Below the pieces are notes generated by a model. It ran no database searches. It had not been told where the DNA came from and saw only the letters and a list, made by a program, of their open reading frames with translations. From DASYAN01 sp036501345 (GTDB taxonomy: Bacteria; Chloroflexota; Ktedonobacteria; Ktedonobacterales; Ktedonobacteraceae): a stretch of DNA of 9,078 nt. Within the stretch, counting starts at the first letter, position 1. The number at the start of each line of letters is the position of its first letter. Made by a program: the position numbers and the translations under genes. Shown here one piece after another: positions 5,331-9,078 of the stretch. The stretch is taken from positions 1 to 9,078 of the forward strand of contig DASYAN010000187.1 in the NCBI GenBank assembly GCA_036501345.1, given 5' to 3'.

Positions 5331-5345
5331 TGATCTGTCAGATCA
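5331..5345. promoter_or_regulatory. Palindrome upstream of the DUF302 gene, possible operator
   Basis: TGATCTGTCAGATCA has perfect 7-bp arms around one T. It lies 76 nt before the DUF302 start and 24 nt before a TATGAT (5370-5375) that could be a -10 box, although the matching -35 position (5347-5352) is weak. The position suits a regulator of the DUF302-cupin-HAD set or of the divergent gene at 5172. Confidence 0.3.
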
Positions 5346-5421
5346 TCTGCAAGAGACCCACCACCAAAATATGATATGCTGTGGAGAAGCACTTCTTGCC
5401 TCATTGAGAAGGAGAAAATGC

Positions 5422-5820
5422 ATGAGTAGCAATGGCCTGATCACCGTGAGGAGTACGTTCACCGTTGGCGAAACCATTGATCGGTTGAGTGCGACGGCGA
5501 CTGCAGCAGGTTTGCTTGTCTTCGCTCGAATCGATCATGCAAGCAATGCTATGCACGCTGGCCTGCAACTGCGCCCGACCGAACTGCTCATCTTCGGTCA
5601 TCCCAAGGGGGGTACACCGCTTATGCAAGACAAACAGACGGCTGGTATTGACCTTCCAGTCAAAGCTCTTGCCTGGGAAGATGAAGAGGGAACAGTGTGG
5701 TTGACGTATAACGAGGCAACATGGCTTGCCACACGTCACGCATTGGGACCTCGTAGCAAAGAGGCGATTGAAGCTATCGAAGAAGGTCTTGCAGCCCTCA
5801 TCCGAGCAAGCATCCAATGA
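5422..5820 (+). CDS. DUF302 domain protein
   Basis: A 132-residue single-domain protein. The start ATG at 5422 has AAGGAG (5409-5414) 7 nt upstream. The frame stays open to 5047, but that extension overlaps the divergent gene and looks non-coding. DUF302 hallmarks are in order: GETIDRL (16-22), LLVFARIDHASNA (31-43), LRPTELLIFGHPKGGTPLMQ (50-69), GIDLPVKALAWEDEEG (75-90), VWLTYN (92-97), then a C-terminal helix. The family is a small alpha/beta fold of unknown biochemical function; some members are found next to redox or detoxification genes. It is probably the first gene of an operon with the cupin (140 bp downstream) and the HAD hydrolase. No signal peptide is seen, so it should be cytoplasmic. 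Confidence 0.88.
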   Translation: MSSNGLITVRSTFTVGETIDRLSATATAAGLLVFARIDHASNAMHAGLQLRPTELLIFGHPKGGTPLMQDKQTAGIDLPVKALAWEDEEGTVWLTYNEATWLATRHALGPRSKEAIEAIEEGLAALIRASIQ

Positions 5821-5960
5821 GCAAACACGAGCAAGCGTTGAATACACCCTTTCCTTCTTCTCTCACCTGTTTGATCAAACAATGTGTGTCAGACCGAGAT
5901 GAGCTGAAAAGGTTCTGTAAGCACAAGAGAAGCCCGGATCAAGGAACAGGAGAATGTTTT

Positions 5961-6407
5961 ATGACACAGCCCTCAAACAATACCCATTATTCCCTTGCTC
6001 AGATGATCATGACTCCACTGACCGGTCAGATAATCGGGCTCAATGAATCCCAGCTTGCGATCGCTGAATGGACCGATCCAGGTGCCCCAGCAGGTCCACC
6101 GCGTCTCATTGCACCTCCACATGTCCATTATTGCGATGATGAGGCATGGTATATCCTTGAAGGAATGCTTGCATTTCGACTCGGCGACCAAGAGATCGAA
6201 GCTCCTGCCGGGTCAGCGGTGTTGGCGCCACGTGGTGTCACACATACCTATTGGAACCCACATGCGACCCCTGCACGTTATCTCCTCATCATGACCCCGA
6301 CTCTTCGGCACCTGATCGAGGAACTCCATCGGTCCACCGAACGTGATCCAGCGGCCATACAAACCATCTATCATCAACATCACTCAGCACTTGCACCAAC
6401 AGTATGA
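5961..6407 (+). CDS. Cupin-domain protein
   Basis: A 148-residue protein with a single cupin barrel. Motif 1 is HVHYCDDEAWYILEG, with metal ligands His54, His56 and Glu61. Motif 2 is PAGSAVLAPRGVTHTYWN, with the fourth ligand His95. All four ligands are intact, so it can bind a divalent metal such as Fe, Mn or Zn. The start at 5961 is set by CAGGAG (5947-5952) 8 nt upstream. An in-frame ATG at 5817 overlaps the DUF302 stop (ATGA) but has no ribosome binding site, and the added 48 residues look non-coding. Cupins of this size act as small-molecule dioxygenases, isomerases or ligand sensors; the substrate is not readable. The position between DUF302 and HAD genes suggests a joint metabolic or detoxifying role, which is inference. 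Confidence 0.88.
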   Translation: MTQPSNNTHYSLAQMIMTPLTGQIIGLNESQLAIAEWTDPGAPAGPPRLIAPPHVHYCDDEAWYILEGMLAFRLGDQEIEAPAGSAVLAPRGVTHTYWNPHATPARYLLIMTPTLRHLIEELHRSTERDPAAIQTIYHQHHSALAPTV

Positions 6408-6498
6408 GTGGTCAGGGAAAGCGAGCAGACACACTTCATATATTCAATAACCATTGATGATCGATTCTTTATCTAGTACATTGGAGAGGAGCAGAACC

Positions 6499-7188
6499 AT
6501 GGATACGTTGCCCAAGGCTATCACCTTTGATTGCTATGGGACCCTCATCGATTGGGAAGGAGAGATCGAGCGCTTCTTCGCCAAACTGCTCGCGAGCAAG
6601 CATATCAAGGGAGTTGATACGCGAGCCCTGCAACGACACTGGGAAGACGTGCAATTTGCCTCCATCCAGCAGTATCACCCCTATCGTCAGGTTCTCCGCG
6701 AGACCATGCCACAGGCATTTGGAGACTTTGGCCTTCCCTACACCGAGGATGATGTTGAGGCCTTTGCTCATTCAATGGGACAATGGCGGCCATTTCCCGA
6801 TACGCAAGCGTCGCTCCAAGCCTTGCAAAAGCTTGGGATCAAGATCGTGTTGATCACCAACACTGATGACGAGATCATCGCCCAGACGCAATCGCTCTTA
6901 GGGATCGTGCTTGATGACATCATTACTGCCGAACAGGCAGGGGCATACAAGCCCCATCACCAGGGCTTCCACCTAGCACGCAAACGCCTGGGATTGGAGA
7001 CCAAAGACATCTGGCATGCTGGCTTTGGCTTCAAGTATGACCTCATCCCGGCTACCGAATTGGGCTATACTACCGTCTGGATCAATCGGCAGGGGCAAGC
7101 ACGTCCATCGGATGTCAAAGAGACCTTTCTCTTGGGTGATCTGGCAACACTTGTCTATCTCCTCAAAGGCATTGTTGCCTCAAGCTAG
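6499..7188 (+). CDS. HAD-superfamily hydrolase, haloacid dehalogenase type II group
   Basis: A 229-residue protein, normal length for L-2-haloacid dehalogenase-like members. The start at 6499 has AGAGGAG (6485-6491) 7 nt upstream; an earlier ATG at 6454 has none. Motif I is ITFDCYGTLIDW with nucleophile Asp11 and the DxYGT form typical of type II dehalogenases. A helical cap follows (about 20-95). Motif II is IVLITN (Thr120), motif III is the Lys151 of GAYKPHHQGF, and motif IV reads HAGFGFKYD with Asp181, followed by LGYTTVWINR. The first acidic residue of the usual motif IV (GDS..ND) is replaced by Phe, so phosphatase-type Mg binding is doubtful; dehalogenases also lack that residue. The substrate is unknown: 2-haloacids or another small acid are possible. 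It is probably the last gene of the DUF302-cupin-HAD operon, 91 bp after the cupin. Confidence 0.88.
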   Translation: MDTLPKAITFDCYGTLIDWEGEIERFFAKLLASKHIKGVDTRALQRHWEDVQFASIQQYHPYRQVLRETMPQAFGDFGLPYTEDDVEAFAHSMGQWRPFPDTQASLQALQKLGIKIVLITNTDDEIIAQTQSLLGIVLDDIITAEQAGAYKPHHQGFHLARKRLGLETKDIWHAGFGFKYDLIPATELGYTTVWINRQGQARPSDVKETFLLGDLATLVYLLKGIVASS

Positions 7189-7371
7189 CAGGGAAAAGAA
7201 GACAAGGGACCACGAGTGGAATGCAGAGACCTCACAAGACCAGATGAATGGGAGAGTTTCCCACCCTCAGCATATGGAATGAGGTCACGGTACCCCACTG
7301 GTTCGTCTCTCACCAAGAAGCTTCTCCTGGCAGGTGAGCACACACGCTCTGCACTCTGCTGCCTCCTGCTC

Positions 7372-8163
7372 TTAGTGGGTGCCAGCAGTGGCAAAGGCGC
7401 TCATGCCCGTTTGTTTGGTCGGATAGACGACCATCTCTGAGATGTTGACATTGGCTGGTTGCTCAAGTGCTTGGACGACCACCCGTGCGATATCTGTTGC
7501 CTGCAGTGGCTCCATCTGTTGGATAGCGGCAATGGTTTCGGCTGAGAAGCCAGCAGCTTGAGCGAAATCCGTCGTCACAGCTCCTGGTTCGATGGTTGTC
7601 ACATGGATCCCCTGCTGACCGACCTCCTGGCGCAACGCTTCTGCAATGGCGTTCACGGCACATTTGCTGCCACTATAGATTCCACCGCCAGCAGTGATCG
7701 AGCGACTAGCGACAGAGGAGATCACGACCATGTGTCCTCCGCCTTGCTGGAGCAATTTTTCTCCACCATACTTCAGGGTCAGGAGCAGGCCGTAGACGTT
7801 GGTATCGAGAAGCTGTTTCCAGCGTTCAACATCACCTTCGATGATGGGTGCACGATAGCCAAAGCCAGCATTTGCAACAACAATGTCAAGCTTCCCCCAA
7901 CGCTGCACGGCCTCGTTCACCAGCTTCTGAACATCCTCCGGTTTGCTCACATCGCCAGACAGGCTCAGTGTCTCACCACTTCCATCTTTACTGAGGTGAT
8001 GTGCCACCTCTTGTAGGCGATCCTGGCGCCGGGCGAAAAGCGCGACGCGTGCGCCATGTTTGAGCAGTTCCTCGGCAATCGCCTCTCCGATCCCACTACT
8101 TGCACCCGTCACGATCGCAACTTTGCCTCGCAGGTCGGTTGTCTGTGCTTGTTTGCTCTGCAT
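7372..8163 (-). CDS. Classical short-chain dehydrogenase/reductase (SDR)
   Basis: A 263-residue protein of normal classical-SDR size. The Rossmann cofactor motif TGASSGIG is at 19-26 and NAG at 98-100. The catalytic set is Asn122 (TNVYG), Ser150 (VVISS), Tyr163 and Lys167 (YSGSK), and EPGAVTTDF (192-200) follows. FARRQDRL after the second strand has Arg residues, which favours NADP(H) over NAD(H). The ATG at 8163 has GGAGG (8172-8168) 4 nt upstream; the frame is open to 8268, but those extra residues look non-coding. It would oxidise an alcohol or reduce a carbonyl in the cytoplasm; the substrate cannot be inferred. It is convergent with the HAD gene and alone in its transcript unless read-through from the cupin at 8593-8916 occurs. 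Confidence 0.93.
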   Translation of the reverse strand: MQSKQAQTTDLRGKVAIVTGASSGIGEAIAEELLKHGARVALFARRQDRLQEVAHHLSKDGSGETLSLSGDVSKPEDVQKLVNEAVQRWGKLDIVVANAGFGYRAPIIEGDVERWKQLLDTNVYGLLLTLKYGGEKLLQQGGGHMVVISSVASRSITAGGGIYSGSKCAVNAIAEALRQEVGQQGIHVTTIEPGAVTTDFAQAAGFSAETIAAIQQMEPLQATDIARVVVQALEQPANVNISEMVVYPTKQTGMSAFATAGTH

Positions 8164-8592
8164 AGTTCCTCCAAAGAGATCAAGACCAATCCTTTCTCTT
8201 AGGTCCGCAATCCTGTCGTTAGATAGACGTTCAATTGATCGTACTCCTGTTAGCACGATAGATCTCACAAGAGGGTGACATCTCTTTCCTCAGTGTCATA
8301 AAGGACGCAAAAAGAGGAAACTCTCCACACGCGTGTGGTCCACCACCGGTCTGGAGAGAAAGCAGGTTGCTTCGCTGGATTCTTTCTTTTGCTTCTCTGA
8401 GGTCTCCCTCCCCCACATACCTGAATCTCATGACTCAGTAGCAGGCTCGCTGACATGAGGATTTGACGTCCGTCCCCTCTTGACGTAGAAATGGTGCGCA
8501 TGAGAGGATCAGGCATCACATCCTTCCAACTCCGCCTCATCATTTTTTTTGAAGCAGTGAGTCTGCTACCAAGCCTGCTCATGTGTCAAACA
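8164..8592. other. Non-coding stretch between the SDR and the small cupin
   Basis: No credible gene is seen in about 430 bp. Notable items are two loosely similar copies of a CCTGT..TTAG segment (about 8209-8227 and 8243-8258), TCAATTGA (8231-8238), a hairpin with a T-rich minus-strand tail (8321-8358), and TTGACGT twice 17 bp apart (8463-8469, 8480-8486). It should contain the SDR promoter, but no clear -35/-10 pair was found. Confidence 0.4.
8309..8358 (-). terminator. Hairpin with T-rich tail after the small cupin gene (possible terminator)
   Basis: CTCTCCA (8321-8327) pairs with TGGAGAG (8352-8358). Within this lie a perfect 14-bp palindrome CCACACGCGTGTGG (8325-8338) and ACCGGT (8345-8350), so alternative folds are possible. 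On the minus strand the stem is followed by TTTCCTCTTTTT. That suits a terminator for the cupin transcript, but it lies about 235 nt after the cupin stop. It could instead be an operator for the SDR gene. Confidence 0.35.
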
Positions 8593-8916
8593 TCATGAGC
8601 GTGCTGCTTCGAGACAGGTCACCCCTTGAGGACCAACGTGGGCACTGTGAGGGATTCCTGCTGGCAGAATCAGACAGTCCCCCGGAGACAGATCAATGGA
8701 GGTATCTCGCCCTGACTCAGTCGATTGGCCATGTAGGAGAAAGCGGATTGAGCCATGAACGCAATAGAGCACCTTCTGATAGTTGTGTGTATGAACCTCG
8801 TAAGAGTACCTGGGGCCATTCGACCAGGTGTAAGGTGAAAGCCCTTCTTGTTGCATGCGCAGGCGCAGCTCATTCTCTTGTGGCAGGATACGGTCTTTCC
8901 AATGAATAACGTGCAT
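8593..8916 (-). CDS. Small cupin-domain protein
   Basis: A 107-residue single-cupin protein. The start at 8916 has a full AAGGAGGA (8928-8921, minus strand) 4 nt upstream. Motif 1 is VHTHNYQKVLYCVHGSIRF with His42 and His44; the glutamate ligand of the usual HxH(x)3-4E is absent, with Gln47/Lys48 in its place. I recall the K variant from a common group of small cupins with HxHxYxKVLY. Motif 2 is SPGDCLILPAGIPHSAHVG with His90. Metal binding by three His is plausible. The function is unknown; an enzyme or small-molecule-binding role is possible. It has its own promoter (extended -10 at 8960-8952) with a short leader and is transcribed towards the SDR gene 430 bp away. Confidence 0.85.
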   Translation of the reverse strand: MHVIHWKDRILPQENELRLRMQQEGLSPYTWSNGPRYSYEVHTHNYQKVLYCVHGSIRFLLHGQSTESGRDTSIDLSPGDCLILPAGIPHSAHVGPQGVTCLEAARS

Positions 8917-8951
8917 CGGTTCCTCCTTCGATCCTTACTCTCTTGGACACT

Positions 8952-8980
8952 ATTGTAGCACGTTCTTGCGAGAATGCCTT
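8952..8980 (-). promoter_or_regulatory. Extended -10 promoter for the small cupin gene
   Basis: On the minus strand TGCTACAAT (8960-8952) is an extended -10 box. AAGGCA (8980-8975), 17 nt further up, matches TTGACA at three positions. Transcription would start near 8945, giving a leader of about 29 nt that holds the strong ribosome binding site. A small inverted pair TTCT/AGAA (8963-8974) lies in the spacer and could be an operator. Confidence 0.5.
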
Positions 8981-9034
8981 GTGTTCTTTACCTCTTTCGA
9001 GACGTGAAGCTTTGCCTAGGAACAAAGAGAACCT

Positions 9035-9061
9035 GTTCGTTTTTGCTCTCGAAAAACGGAC
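9035..9061. repeat. Hairpin near the right edge
   Basis: GTTCGTTTTT (9035-9044) pairs with AAAAACGGAC (9052-9061) through 10 pairs, one a T/G wobble, with a 7-nt loop. There is no T-run beyond either side. It may terminate a gene beyond the right edge or separate it from the cupin promoter. Confidence 0.4.
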
Positions 9062-9078
9062 CATTTTCCCATGTGGAG

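Noticed and set aside
5047..5421. N-terminal extension of the DUF302 protein
   Set aside because: It overlaps the divergent gene start, lacks a ribosome binding site and is unlike DUF302 proteins. ATG at 5422 has an ideal one.
5817..5960. Upstream ATG of the cupin overlapping the DUF302 stop (ATGA)
   Set aside because: Translational coupling was considered, but no Shine-Dalgarno is present and the added residues look non-coding. ATG at 5961 has a good site.
6454..6482. TTGATG and TACATT 17 bp apart, before the HAD gene
   Set aside because: Transcription would start inside the ribosome binding site, so it is unlikely to be the working promoter.
8500..8550. Weak stem followed by eight T on the + strand
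   Set aside because: The stem is two 5-bp pieces with a large internal loop, and no + strand gene lies near enough upstream to need a terminator here.
1..9078. CRISPR array, tRNA, rRNA, phage or defence genes
   Set aside because: No regularly spaced repeats, no tRNA-like cloverleaf or CCA end, and no recognisable integrase, nuclease or toxin-antitoxin motif was found by reading both strands.

Overview
The window looks like a chromosomal segment of a Chloroflexota bacterium of the Ktedonobacteria type. This is an inference from protein style: a DUF302 protein, HEAT-like DUF1186-type proteins, pentapeptide proteins with a conserved block around GAAILLRTFLRPG, mid-range GC, and many insertion-sequence relics. 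No marker gene settles the taxonomy. Genes are well spaced, most with clear Shine-Dalgarno sequences.

Left part (1-2950): the window opens inside the last 43 codons of a UvrD/PcrA-like helicase. A gene-free stretch follows with two strong hairpins and a bidirectional intrinsic terminator (473-514), a candidate small RNA. From about 560 to 2525 lies a repeat-rich block. Two inward-facing copies of one element end (597-682 and 2320-2481; 57 bp at one mismatch plus a perfect 21 bp block) flank a single minus-strand gene for a luciferase-like (LLM) flavin/F420 oxidoreductase. Inside the block are a 131-bp MITE-like element with a TTA duplication, a 52-bp hairpin and a perfect 19-bp hairpin downstream of the oxidoreductase. 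The right copy carries a 62-codon gene remnant with no start codon, probably the tail of the element's own gene. No intact transposase is present, so the structure is a fossil.

Middle part (2947-7188): a secreted or membrane-anchored pentapeptide-repeat protein (+) converges on a HEAT-like DUF1186-type protein (-). Divergent from the latter is a probable three-gene operon (+): DUF302 protein, cupin, and HAD hydrolase of the haloacid dehalogenase type II group.

Right part (7189-9078): two minus-strand genes, a classical SDR oxidoreductase and a small cupin with its own extended -10 promoter, are separated by about 430 bp of non-coding DNA with a hairpin followed by a T-rich stretch.

I found no CRISPR array, tRNA, rRNA, toxin-antitoxin pair or defence system. 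The coding content is ordinary. The unusual material is the inverted-repeat block around the oxidoreductase and the structured non-coding segment after the helicase.
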